Below, in pieces: positions 1 to 6,170 of a stretch of 37,479 nucleotides of DNA. Both the position numbers and the translations under genes were made by a program. This stretch comes from Clostridia bacterium (GTDB taxonomy: Bacteria > Bacillota > Clostridia > Oscillospirales > CAG-272). The stretch spans positions 1 through 37,479 of the forward strand of contig JAFQFR010000005.1 of assembly GCA_017398595.1 (NCBI GenBank), read 5' to 3'. How positions within the stretch are numbered: the first letter of the stretch is position 1; each line of letters begins with the position of its first letter. Below the pieces are notes generated by a model, which had not been told where the DNA came from, ran no database searches, and was given only the letters and a program-made list of their open reading frames with translations.

Positions 1-24
1 CCCGCGCGGCATATGCCGCGCGGG
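1..24. terminator. Perfect GC-rich palindrome at window edge, possible terminator
   Basis: The first 24 bases are a perfect self-complementary sequence (CCCGCGCGGCAT and its complement), followed on the + strand by a T-rich run (TCTTATTTTATT). It could end a gene lying left of the window, or act in both directions and also end the small minus-strand gene at 32-166. The window edge hides the other flank. Confidence 0.55.
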
Positions 25-31
25 TCTTATT

Positions 32-166
32 TTATTCCGTCGCTTTTAAAAGCAAAACAAGCAGCGCCTTTTTTTCATCTGCGCCGAGCGGGGCAAGCAT
101 CCCCGCAAGCATTTCTTTTGCCGCGGTGAGCGCGGCGTCCTCCATTTCTTTTTCTTTGGTCTTCAT
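32..166 (-). CDS. Small acidic/leucine-rich protein of unknown function (44 aa)
   Basis: A 44-residue reading frame starting at ATG 166, preceded on the minus strand by a GGAAACGGGAA stretch that can serve as ribosome binding site. A longer frame exists upstream, but it has no ribosome site and its added residues look random. The protein has a charged N-terminus (MKTKEKEMEDAA) and an amphipathic, leucine-rich C-terminal half ending in VLLLKATE. No cysteine, catalytic motif or signal peptide is visible. It is read from a strong promoter at 326-354 that faces the promoter of the XRE regulator gene. It may be functionally linked to that regulator, but nothing in the sequence proves this. I do not recognise a family. 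Confidence 0.5.
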   Translation of the reverse strand: MKTKEKEMEDAALTAAKEMLAGMLAPLGADEKKALLVLLLKATE

Positions 167-269
167 GTTCCCGTTTCCTTTTTTCTCTTGTACTGTACTC
201 TCGAAAAAGCGATATAAGCAGATCACATACCCGCAAAACGGGGAGCAGGCAGGATTTGCAATTGTCACC

Positions 270-298
270 TTGACAAATGTGCGAAATTCCGTTATAAT
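270..298 (+). promoter_or_regulatory. Consensus sigma-A promoter of the XRE regulator operon
   Basis: TTGACA at 270-275, a 17-base spacer and TATAAT at 293-298, a full match to consensus. Start of transcription is expected near 305, inside the palindrome at 305-320. The product is the regulator at 391. Confidence 0.85.
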
Positions 299-304
299 GA
301 AAAC

Positions 305-320
305 ACGAAAGCGATTTCGT
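305..320. promoter_or_regulatory. Perfect palindrome, candidate operator between facing promoters
   Basis: ACGAAA at 305-310 and TTTCGT at 315-320 form a perfect 6+6 inverted repeat with a 4-base centre. It lies between the -10 boxes of the + promoter (293-298) and the - promoter (326-331), covering both expected transcription starts. It is a natural binding site for a dimeric XRE protein, such as the one encoded just downstream. Binding is inference. Confidence 0.55.
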
Positions 321-325
321 CTATT

Positions 326-354
326 ATTATACTGCCGACTTTTAACATTGTCAA
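326..354 (-). promoter_or_regulatory. Consensus sigma-A promoter directed at the 44-aa gene
   Basis: On the minus strand TTGACA (349-354), a 17-base spacer and TATAAT (326-331), also a full consensus match. Transcription would start near 319 and run left through the + promoter to the gene at 166. Its transcript and that of the + promoter overlap at their 5' ends. Confidence 0.75.
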
Positions 355-390
355 TACAGAAAACGAAAAAATATTCGCCCCGAGGTGCCT

Positions 391-777
391 ATGGAGTTTA
401 AGGACAGGATCCGCCTGCTGCGTTGCGAGGCGGGGCTGACGCAGCGCGCCGCTGCGGAAAAAATCGGCGTTACCTATCGAACCTATCAGAATTACGAGGC
501 GGGTGCATCCATGCCGTCGGGCACCGTACTGGCAAAGCTGGCGGCGCTTTTCGGCGTGAGTATGGACATGCTCACCGACAAGGCGGAGACCGCAGAGTGC
601 CGCAGCGCCGAAAACCCCGAGCTTTCGGCGCTGCTTACCGAGATGCAGGCGCTGTTTGCCGGCGGCAAGCTGCACGATGAGGATAAAAAGTATGTGATCG
701 ATGCCTTGACCGAGGCGTTCTGGCGCTCGAAAGAGATCAATAAAAAATACGGAAGAAAGAAGAAAGACGATGTCTGA
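391..777 (+). CDS. XRE-family helix-turn-helix transcriptional regulator
   Basis: A 128-residue protein. The N-terminal 60 or so residues are a Cro/C1-type helix-turn-helix (RIRLLRCEAGLTQRAAAEKI, then VTYRTYQNYEAG as recognition helix region). A linker and a C-terminal helical part ending in a basic tail (KYGRKKKDD) follow, an architecture common in Clostridia. A GTG six bases upstream lies inside the GAGGTG ribosome site at 382-387, so ATG 391 is the sensible start. Its 3' end overlaps the DUF1836 gene by 8 bases, so the two are translationally coupled. It probably represses one or both facing promoters upstream through the palindrome at 305-320. The target is inference. Confidence 0.85.
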   Translation: MEFKDRIRLLRCEAGLTQRAAAEKIGVTYRTYQNYEAGASMPSGTVLAKLAALFGVSMDMLTDKAETAECRSAENPELSALLTEMQALFAGGKLHDEDKKYVIDALTEAFWRSKEINKKYGRKKKDDV

Positions 778-1360
778 TTTTGAGAAGCTGTTTTTGACGG
801 CGAGGGAGCTGACCGATTTCACCCTGCCGAGTTACGACGCGCTGCCCGAGATCGACCTGTATATGGATCAGGTCACAGGCTATCTCAACAAGCTGCTTTG
901 CCGTGTCTGCCGCAGTGAGGACGGCATACCCCTCACCCCCAACCGTATCAACAACTATGTCAAGGGCGGGCACATTGACCGTCCCGTGCAGAAGAAATAC
1001 AACCGCGATCAACTTGCCATGCTGTACATGCTCTGCTGTGCGAAGCAGAACCTGACCATCCCCGAGGCGTCCGCGCTGCTCGGCATGCACAAAGAGGAGA
1101 GCACCGCGGCGCTGTACGAAAAGTTCAAAGCGCTGCAGGAGGAGACCGTGCATACCTGCGCCGCGGAAATCGCCGAAAGTGCCGCGGACGATGCCGCGCT
1201 GTGCGAAAAGGCGCTGGAGCTCGTGCTGCGCAGTACCGCCGAGCGCTTCCTCGCCGAGGAGATCATCGCCGCGCTGACCGCGACCGACGCTCCCGTCCCC
1301 GAGGAGCCCGAAAAAGACAAAGAAAAAGATAAAAAAGCCAAAAAGGCAAAAAAACAGTAA
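770..1360 (+). CDS. DUF1836 domain protein
   Basis: A 196-residue protein. The first 110 residues match the DUF1836 pattern as I know it: a segment LTPNRINNYVKGGHIDRPVQ, then KKYNRDQLAMLYMLCCAKQ and a short helical block (LTIPEASALLGM). This resembles a MerR-like winged-helix fold, so a DNA-binding or regulatory role is plausible but unproven for the family. The C-terminus is alanine/glutamate-rich and ends in a lysine-rich tail (KDKKAKKAKKQ). It starts at ATG 770 inside the last codons of the XRE gene and has only a weak purine-rich ribosome site, in keeping with coupling to the upstream gene. No clear terminator follows. The next 430 bases carry a duplicated repeat. Confidence 0.8.
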   Translation: MSDFEKLFLTARELTDFTLPSYDALPEIDLYMDQVTGYLNKLLCRVCRSEDGIPLTPNRINNYVKGGHIDRPVQKKYNRDQLAMLYMLCCAKQNLTIPEASALLGMHKEESTAALYEKFKALQEETVHTCAAEIAESAADDAALCEKALELVLRSTAERFLAEEIIAALTATDAPVPEEPEKDKEKDKKAKKAKKQ

Positions 1361-1386
1361 GATTTTCCCGTTCTGTCACCTAACCC

Positions 1387-1481
1387 GTAGGGGAGGGGTC
1401 TCCCCTCCCGTGTACAACCGCCGCACCATAGCAAAACGGACAGTCCGGGAGGCAATGCGACCGCAGGTCGCTATGTCCCTA
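1387..1481 (+). repeat. 95-bp structured interspersed repeat, copy 1
   Basis: Begins GTAGGGGAGGGG, with a nearby CCCCTCCC able to pair, and ends in GCGACCGCAGGTCGC followed by TATGTCCCTA. The second half contains an inverted repeat GCGACC/GGTCGC. It is nearly identical to 1533-1627 and shares blocks with 11345-11466 in the opposite orientation. It has no coding capacity and lies between genes. Confidence 0.8.
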
Positions 1482-1532
1482 CGATGTATATGCCGTCGTG
1501 GTGATAATTGCAATGGGTACTCACCAACTCTG

Positions 1533-1627
1533 GTAGGGGAGGGGCTTGCTCCTCCCGTGCACAATCCCGCACCGTAGCAAAACGGACAGTCCGGGAGGCA
1601 ATGCGACCGTAGGTCGCTATGTCCCCA
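1533..1627 (+). repeat. 95-bp structured interspersed repeat, copy 2
   Basis: Same length and order of blocks as 1387-1481, offset by 146 bases, with scattered substitutions such as GCGACCGTAGGTCGC. The 51 bases between the copies are not repeated. The rest of the gap from 1361 to 1792 has no gene. It contains a T-rich stretch and the ribosome site of the following gene. Confidence 0.8.
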
Positions 1628-1792
1628 CAAGTATGTGTGTTGCCGTAGCGATATGCGTTATTGGGGTCTACCCATCGTGGGGGAATATCAATTGACCGCC
1701 GCGCGATGCCATCGCAATGCGGATATTTTTCCCACGCGGGTAAATTTACGTTTTTCTACCGATAATATTATTTGAAAAGAGGTTTTCAAAAA

Positions 1793-2344
1793 ATGGAATA
1801 TACGATGAAGATCGCGGGTGTGGAGCGCGCACTGCCCCTCTGCCCCCTCAATGACAAGCTGCAGATCGGTGCGTTTGTCATGTTCGGCGACGTGGAACTG
1901 ACGGTTGCCTGCGCCGAGGCACTGCTGAAGATCGCGCCCGAGTACGACGTGATGATCACCGCCGAGTCCAAGGGCATCCCGCTGGTCTACGAAATGGCGA
2001 GACAGCAGGGCGGCGAGCGCTACCTGCTCGCCAGAAAAGCACCCAAGCTCTACATGCGCGACGTGCTGAAGTGCGAGGTGCAGTCGATCACCACCGCGGC
2101 AAAGCAGGTGCTTTACCTCGACGGTTACGACGCCGCATACATGAAAGGTAAACGCGTGCTGATCGTGGATGACGTCATCAGCACGGGCGAGTCGCTGAAT
2201 GCGCTGGTCAATCTCGTAGAGCAGGCGGGCGGCAAGATCGTCGGCAAGATGGCAGTGCTCGCCGAGGGTGAAGCTGCCGACCGCAAGGACATTCTGTTCC
2301 TCGAGAAGCTGCCGCTGTTCGACGCGGACGGAAATGCGCTGTAA
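1793..2344 (+). CDS. Phosphoribosyltransferase (adenine-PRTase-like, COG0503 type)
   Basis: A 183-residue protein with the type I phosphoribosyltransferase signature VLIVDDVISTGESLNAL in the C-terminal third. This is the 5-phosphoribosyl-diphosphate binding loop with its paired acidic residues. A central YDVMITAESKGIPLVYEMA segment resembles the flexible PRTase region of adenine phosphoribosyltransferases. It would transfer a phosphoribosyl group to a purine-type base in salvage, in the cytoplasm. The exact base cannot be read from sequence, and true apt enzymes are usually called only with closer similarity. ATG 1793 is preceded by AAAAGAGG at suitable spacing. An in-frame TTG at 1772 lies upstream of that site and is unlikely. 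It is 26 bases ahead of the degV-type gene, so the two are probably co-transcribed. Confidence 0.8.
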   Translation: MEYTMKIAGVERALPLCPLNDKLQIGAFVMFGDVELTVACAEALLKIAPEYDVMITAESKGIPLVYEMARQQGGERYLLARKAPKLYMRDVLKCEVQSITTAAKQVLYLDGYDAAYMKGKRVLIVDDVISTGESLNALVNLVEQAGGKIVGKMAVLAEGEAADRKDILFLEKLPLFDADGNAL

Positions 2345-2370
2345 GTACATAACCTAAATAAGGAGAAATT

Positions 2371-3204
2371 ATGGGAATGAAAATTGTCGCCGACTCGTCG
2401 GCGGATATGCACGAGTTTGCGGGTGTGGCATTTGCCTCGGCGCCGCTGAAGATCATCACCGCCGAAAAAGAGTATGTGGACGACGCAGCGCTGGATGCCG
2501 CACAGATGGCGACCGAACTGCTTGCGTACAAGGGCAAGTCATCGACCTCCTGCCCGAATACCGAGGACTGGCTGCGCGCCTTCGGCGACGCCGAGGAGAT
2601 CTTCTGCGTGACCATCACGAGCTCGCTGTCGGGCAGCTACAATTCGGCGTGCCTTGCCAAGGCGAAATATGAGGAGACGCATCCCGATCGCCGCGTGTTT
2701 GTGATCGATTCGCTGTCCGCGGGTACTGAACTGCGGCTCATTATCGAAAAGCTGGCGGAGCTGATCGGCGAGGGCAGAGATTTTGACGCGATCTGCAAAG
2801 CGATCACTAAGTATCAGCAGAAGACCGGGCTGCTCTTTATGCTCGAATCCATGAAGAACCTCGCCAACAACGGGCGCGTCAGCCCCGTCGTGGCAAAGAT
2901 GGCGGGCATCCTCGGCATCCGCGCGATTGGCAAGGCGAGCGATAAAGGTACGCTGGAAATGCTCGGTAAAGCTCGCGGCGAAAAGCGCGCGCTGGAAACC
3001 ATCGTGGAGCAGATGAAGGCGCTCGGCTGGGCAGGCGGCAAAGTGCGCATCGCACACTGCCTCAATGAAGGTGCTGCAAAGGCGCTGAAAGAGCAGATCC
3101 AAAGCGCATTCAAGTCTGTCAACGTGCAGATCTGCAAATGCGGCGGCCTGTGCAGCTTCTACGCCGAAAAAGGCGGCATGCTCATCGGCTTTGAAAAAGC
3201 GTAA
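2371..3204 (+). CDS. DegV family fatty-acid-binding protein
   Basis: A 277-residue cytoplasmic protein with the DegV fold markers: N-terminal MKIVADSSADM, a central conserved SSLSGSYNSA lipid-contact motif, the YQQKTGLLFMLESMKNLANNGRVS stretch (residues 150-172 or so) and a GIRAIG segment typical of the second domain. Family members bind a single fatty acid and deliver it to the FakA kinase for phospholipid synthesis. No fakA lies nearby. AAGGAG at 2358-2363 precedes ATG 2371, and a strong intrinsic terminator follows directly. Length is typical for the family. Confidence 0.9.
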   Translation: MGMKIVADSSADMHEFAGVAFASAPLKIITAEKEYVDDAALDAAQMATELLAYKGKSSTSCPNTEDWLRAFGDAEEIFCVTITSSLSGSYNSACLAKAKYEETHPDRRVFVIDSLSAGTELRLIIEKLAELIGEGRDFDAICKAITKYQQKTGLLFMLESMKNLANNGRVSPVVAKMAGILGIRAIGKASDKGTLEMLGKARGEKRALETIVEQMKALGWAGGKVRIAHCLNEGAAKALKEQIQSAFKSVNVQICKCGGLCSFYAEKGGMLIGFEKA

Positions 3205-3210
3205 CATTGA

Positions 3211-3238
3211 AAAAAGGAGCGCGATGCGCTCCTTTTTT
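3211..3238 (+). terminator. Intrinsic terminator after the DegV gene
   Basis: A 12-bp stem (AAAAAGGAGCGC / GCGCTCCTTTTT) with a 3-base loop and a T run, 7 bases after the stop codon of the DegV gene. The flanking A and T runs would let it work on either strand. Confidence 0.9.
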
Positions 3239-3259
3239 GTTGCTCTATGCCCAAATGCG

Positions 3260-3390
3260 CGGGTGAATACCATCCGCCCGTTTGCTTTGGTGTGATGTCG
3301 GACAAAACGGACAGTCGAGGACGCCTGTCCCTACAAAATGTCCATTTACCGCCATCGTAACGGTGACGCCCCTACACGGTTTACGATTCC
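3260..3390. repeat. Intergenic repeat-like sequence
   Basis: Non-coding GC-rich block with the phrases ATACCATCCGCCCG and ACAAAACGGACAGTC followed by CTGTCCCTAC. The first recurs at 5049-5062 and the second resembles the core of the 1387/1533 repeats, so this looks like a decayed or mosaic member of the same intergenic repeat set. Confidence 0.5.
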
Positions 3391-3402
3391 GAATGTTTAG
3401 GT

Positions 3403-3774
3403 TTATCCCACCTGTGCGCCGCAAGCCTCGCACAGACCGCGCAGGGTGAGCGAGTAGGACGAGAGTTTTTGCCCGGTGGCATTTTCAATGGCGCCGGTGA
3501 GGTCGCCGCACCAGACGTCGATCACTTTGCCGCAGTTGTCGCAATAGAGATGCTCATGGCATTCGGTACAGCCGTCATAGCGGTCGGGGCCGTTCGGCAC
3601 TTCAAGGCGGCGCACGATGCCGTCGCTGACGAGCTGTGCGAGATTGCGGTAGACGGTGCCCATCGCGATCTGCGGCATTCTCGCCTTTGCCGCGATATAG
3701 ATCTCCTCCGCCGTTCGGTGGTCGCAGGTCTCGCGCACCACTTCGAGAACGAGTGTTTTTTGTTTGGTATTCAT
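3403..3774 (-). CDS. perR: Fur family regulator, PerR-like
   Basis: A 123-residue metalloregulator. Aligned by eye to Bacillus PerR it keeps the regulatory metal ligands: the His of HRTAEEIY, the Asp of RYDG, both His of CHEHL and, decisively, the Asp of KVIDVW, which separates PerR from Fur. Two CxxC pairs (CDNC and CEAC) give the structural zinc site. The family senses peroxide by iron-catalysed histidine oxidation. The N-terminus begins about 20 residues later than usual, lacking the first helix of the winged-helix domain. ATG 3774 has a good GAAAGGAG site, and the longer frame has none. It is divergent from mutY, with a palindrome at its own promoter implying autoregulation. PerR identity is inferred from residues, not tested. 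Confidence 0.8.
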   Translation of the reverse strand: MNTKQKTLVLEVVRETCDHRTAEEIYIAAKARMPQIAMGTVYRNLAQLVSDGIVRRLEVPNGPDRYDGCTECHEHLYCDNCGKVIDVWCGDLTGAIENATGQKLSSYSLTLRGLCEACGAQVG

Positions 3775-3789
3775 CGGGTGCTCCTTTCT

Positions 3790-3814
3790 AAGACTAAGAA
3801 TGCTTCCTAATCTT
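3790..3814. promoter_or_regulatory. Fur/PerR-type operator
   Basis: AAGACTAAGAA (3790-3800) and TTCCTAATCTT (3804-3814) form an imperfect inverted repeat with 9 of 11 positions matching around a 3-base centre. It resembles the AT-rich PerR/Fur box, lies directly downstream of the -10 box of the PerR-like gene and would cover its transcription start. Binding would repress this gene. An effect on the divergent mutY is possible but less direct. Confidence 0.65.
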
Positions 3815-3843
3815 ATTATAACAGGAAAATTCCGAAAAAGCAA
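3815..3843 (-). promoter_or_regulatory. Promoter of the PerR-like gene
   Basis: Minus-strand TATAAT at 3815-3820, a 17-base spacer and TTGCTT at 3838-3843 as a weaker -35 box. Confidence 0.65.
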
Positions 3844-3870
3844 GAGGAAATTTTGCCCAAATCCAAAAAA

Positions 3871-3901
3871 TGTACACCGCCGCGAGATTTTATGCTATAC
3901 T
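3871..3901 (+). promoter_or_regulatory. Probable extended -10 promoter of mutY
   Basis: TGCTATACT at 3893-3901 gives an extended -10 box (TATACT at 3896-3901). TGTACA at 3871-3876 is a poor -35 box with 19-base spacing, so recognition would rest mainly on the TG extension. Confidence 0.5.
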
Positions 3902-3927
3902 GGAGAAAACAACAAAAGGAGAACCGT

Positions 3928-4962
3928 ATGCAAGACAAAGAAATTTACGCCGGACTGCCACAGCTGCTTGTGCCGTGGTACCGCGCAAACAAGCGCGATC
4001 TGCCCTGGCGGCAGAGCAGAGATCCCTATCGCGTGTGGCTCTCCGAGATCATGCTGCAGCAGACGCGCGTGGAAGCGGTGCGCGACCGCTATCTGCTCTT
4101 TTTAGAGACGCTGCCGACAGTAAAGGCGCTTGCCGAAGCGTCCGAGGAAGTCCTGCTCAAGCTGTGGGAGGGACTCGGCTACTACAGCCGCGCGCGCAAT
4201 CTGCACAAGGCGGCGAAAGCGGTCGCTGAGAGCGGCGGCGAGTTTCCGCGCACTGCCGCCGAGCTGCAAAAGCTGCCCGGTGTGGGCGAATACACGGCGG
4301 GCGCGATCGCTTCGATCTGTTACGGGGAGCAGGTTGCCGCCGTGGACGGCAATGTTTTGCGCGTGGTTTCCCGCGTTCTCGGCAGTGAGAAGCCGATCGA
4401 CGACCCGAGCGTGAAAAAGGCGATCACCGAGTCGCTTGGCGAGGTTGTCCCAAGTGAGGGCAGCGGCGATTTTACGCAGAGCTTCATGGATCTCGGTTCC
4501 GCTGTGTGTACGCCGCGTTCGCCGCGCTGCGAGCTTTGCCCGCTTGCAGAGATCTGCCGTGCGAAGGCGCGCGGCATGCAGGAAAAACTGCCGAAAAAGA
4601 ATCCGAAGAAGGAGCGTAAAAACGAGGAAAAGACGCTGTTTTTGCTCGAATGCGACGGCGCGTTTGCCATCTGCCGCCGCACCGAAAAGGGTGTACTTTC
4701 GGGGCTTTGGCAGCTGCCGTGCATGGACGGTATGCTTGGCGCGGGGGATGCGCTTGCCGCGGCGGCGGACTTTGGCGTGCGCCCGACGGCGATCCTGCGC
4801 GAGCTGCACCGCGAGCATATTTTCACGCACATTCGCTGGGACATGGTCTGCTATCATTTGCAGTGCGCGGTGCAAAGCGACTGCTTTGTCTGGGCACTTC
4901 CCGAAGAGCTGGAAGCGCGCTACGCGCTGCCGACCGCCTTCCGCAAGTTTTTGGAGATATAA
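3928..4962 (+). CDS. mutY: A/G-specific adenine DNA glycosylase
   Basis: A 344-residue base-excision repair enzyme that removes adenine mispaired with 8-oxoguanine. The catalytic Glu lies in SEIMLQQTRV (residue 40), the helix-hairpin-helix is LPGVGEYTAGAI (116-127), and the catalytic Asp is in VDGN (residue 140). The iron-sulfur loop has Cys at 194, 201, 204 and 210 in the C-x6-C-x2-C-x5-C spacing. The C-terminal part is the NUDIX-like domain that recognises 8-oxoguanine (GLWQLPC segment). Start ATG 3928 has AAAGGAG at 3915-3921. An upstream in-frame ATG at 3853 lies before the promoter's -10 box. The location opposite a peroxide regulator fits an oxidative-damage role. Confidence 0.95.
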   Translation: MQDKEIYAGLPQLLVPWYRANKRDLPWRQSRDPYRVWLSEIMLQQTRVEAVRDRYLLFLETLPTVKALAEASEEVLLKLWEGLGYYSRARNLHKAAKAVAESGGEFPRTAAELQKLPGVGEYTAGAIASICYGEQVAAVDGNVLRVVSRVLGSEKPIDDPSVKKAITESLGEVVPSEGSGDFTQSFMDLGSAVCTPRSPRCELCPLAEICRAKARGMQEKLPKKNPKKERKNEEKTLFLLECDGAFAICRRTEKGVLSGLWQLPCMDGMLGAGDALAAAADFGVRPTAILRELHREHIFTHIRWDMVCYHLQCAVQSDCFVWALPEELEARYALPTAFRKFLEI

Positions 4963-5029
4963 AACAGAACGTGAGATGTGGGGAAAACTTTTTGAAAAAA
5001 GATAAAGAATGAATAAAGCACCGGCGCCG

Positions 5030-5100
5030 CACCAACCGTAGTGGCGGATACCATCCGCCCGCTTCGCAAAAAAAGACTGTCGCTTTAGGCGGGTGTACGT
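5030..5100. repeat. Intergenic repeat-like block
   Basis: Between mutY and the next gene. It contains GGATACCATCCGCCCG, shared with 3267-3282 apart from small changes. It has no coding potential. The rest of the gap from 4963 to 5229 holds a terminator and AT-rich sequence. Confidence 0.4.
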
Positions 5101-5109
5101 AAAACAGTT

Positions 5110-5146
5110 AATCCTCCCTATGAAAATCTCATAGGGAGGATTTTTT
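5110..5146 (+). terminator. Intrinsic terminator downstream of mutY
   Basis: A 14-bp perfect stem (AATCCTCCCTATGA / TCATAGGGAGGATT) with a 5-base loop and a TTTT run. It lies 150 bases after mutY. On the opposite strand the T run is poor, so it mainly serves the + strand. Confidence 0.85.
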
Positions 5147-5229
5147 ATAATCATGTTGTAGCACCATACGCACCACACCAAATGGTGTATAGAAGTGCGC
5201 CCTTGATCTGTCCGACATATTGGAATTGG

Positions 5230-6012
5230 TTATATCTGGGCTATTTTTTGAAGCTCTGCAACTATATCACTTATTACATGGGATATATGTTCTCTAAACA
5301 TACCTTCAAATAATTTGTTCAGATTTTCATCAAAATGCTTTGGCAGAATGCTGCATTCCGCAGAGCAGATACTCTGCATCCTTTTTTCACCAGGATGCGT
5401 CATCTCATTCAAGGCAAAGATGATGTCAAAATAACTTGCCAGGAACTCTGTGACCCTGTGATTTACGCTGACCAGGTCTTCTCTGTTTTCTGCCTTTTTT
5501 ATCTGCATATCAAAGGATGGAAGCATACCGTTAAGAAGCTTCAGATTATTGGATATAATGTTCTCTTTCAGCTTTTGCGGGTATGGAATCTTATATTTTT
5601 CCTGCAGTTCATGCAATTTTCCGTCTTTGTCCAATACAATTTTGGAAGTAATGAGATTATGCCACATACAGGTGGTATATCCATTCCAAGGTACGCAATC
5701 TATAACCACGGAGGACACCATTTTTTCAAAATCATCCATGTTTCTATATATGATGTCCATATCAATGCCATCTTTCAAAGTAACATCATCTTCCAACTCC
5801 CAAAAGGAATTGCCAATTTCCATATACCCACAGTATTTTTTCAGAATACTTCTTCGAACATTTTCGTCAATGCATCCTGTAATATACACATACACATCGT
5901 AGTCTGATTTCTCGTCATTTCGTCCGGTTGCTCTTGAACCACCCAGAGCAATTGCTTCCACCTGAGATAAATGCCCAAGTTCATCAAACAGTTTATTAAC
6001 ATCGACTGTCAT
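5230..6012 (-). CDS. Nucleotidyltransferase-fold protein (DUF4037-like)
   Basis: A 260-residue protein with a polymerase-beta-type nucleotidyltransferase core at its N-terminus. ALGGSRATGRN is followed by SDYDVYVY (the G-S and D-x-D metal-binding motif) and a third acidic position in GIDMDIIYR. The C-terminal part is helical and resembles the DUF4037/aminoglycoside-nucleotidyltransferase-like group. It could transfer a nucleotide to a small molecule or protein, but the substrate is unknown and resistance should not be assumed. Start ATG 6012 has AAGGAAGG upstream. The gene is clearly more AT-rich than its neighbours and stands alone, which suggests acquisition by transfer. Confidence 0.75.
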   Translation of the reverse strand: MTVDVNKLFDELGHLSQVEAIALGGSRATGRNDEKSDYDVYVYITGCIDENVRRSILKKYCGYMEIGNSFWELEDDVTLKDGIDMDIIYRNMDDFEKMVSSVVIDCVPWNGYTTCMWHNLITSKIVLDKDGKLHELQEKYKIPYPQKLKENIISNNLKLLNGMLPSFDMQIKKAENREDLVSVNHRVTEFLASYFDIIFALNEMTHPGEKRMQSICSAECSILPKHFDENLNKLFEGMFREHISHVISDIVAELQKIAQI

Positions 6013-6091
6013 TGTTATTTCCTTCCTTGTCAAATTCCAGTTATCTAGTTGTTTCGTCCATTTTATCACATTGCTGAAAGATATACAAGAA

Positions 6092-6120
6092 CAGTACCGG
6101 CAGATAGTCTGTCGGTACTG
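6092..6120 (-). terminator. Hairpin downstream of the P-type ATPase
   Basis: CAGTACCGGCAGA and TCTGTCGGTACTG form a 13-bp stem with one G-T wobble and a 3-base loop, about 50 bases after the ATPase stop on the minus strand. The following bases are only moderately T-rich (TTCTTGTATAT), so it is a plausible but not textbook terminator. Confidence 0.55.
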
Positions 6121-6170
6121 AAACTGTTTTACGAGCACCGGCCTTTCGCGACAGTCTTTTTTGATAAAAT

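Noticed and set aside
1387..1627. The twin 95-bp repeats as ends of an insertion sequence or a CRISPR array
   Set aside because: They are direct, not inverted, copies with only 51 bases between them, and no transposase or cas gene is present.
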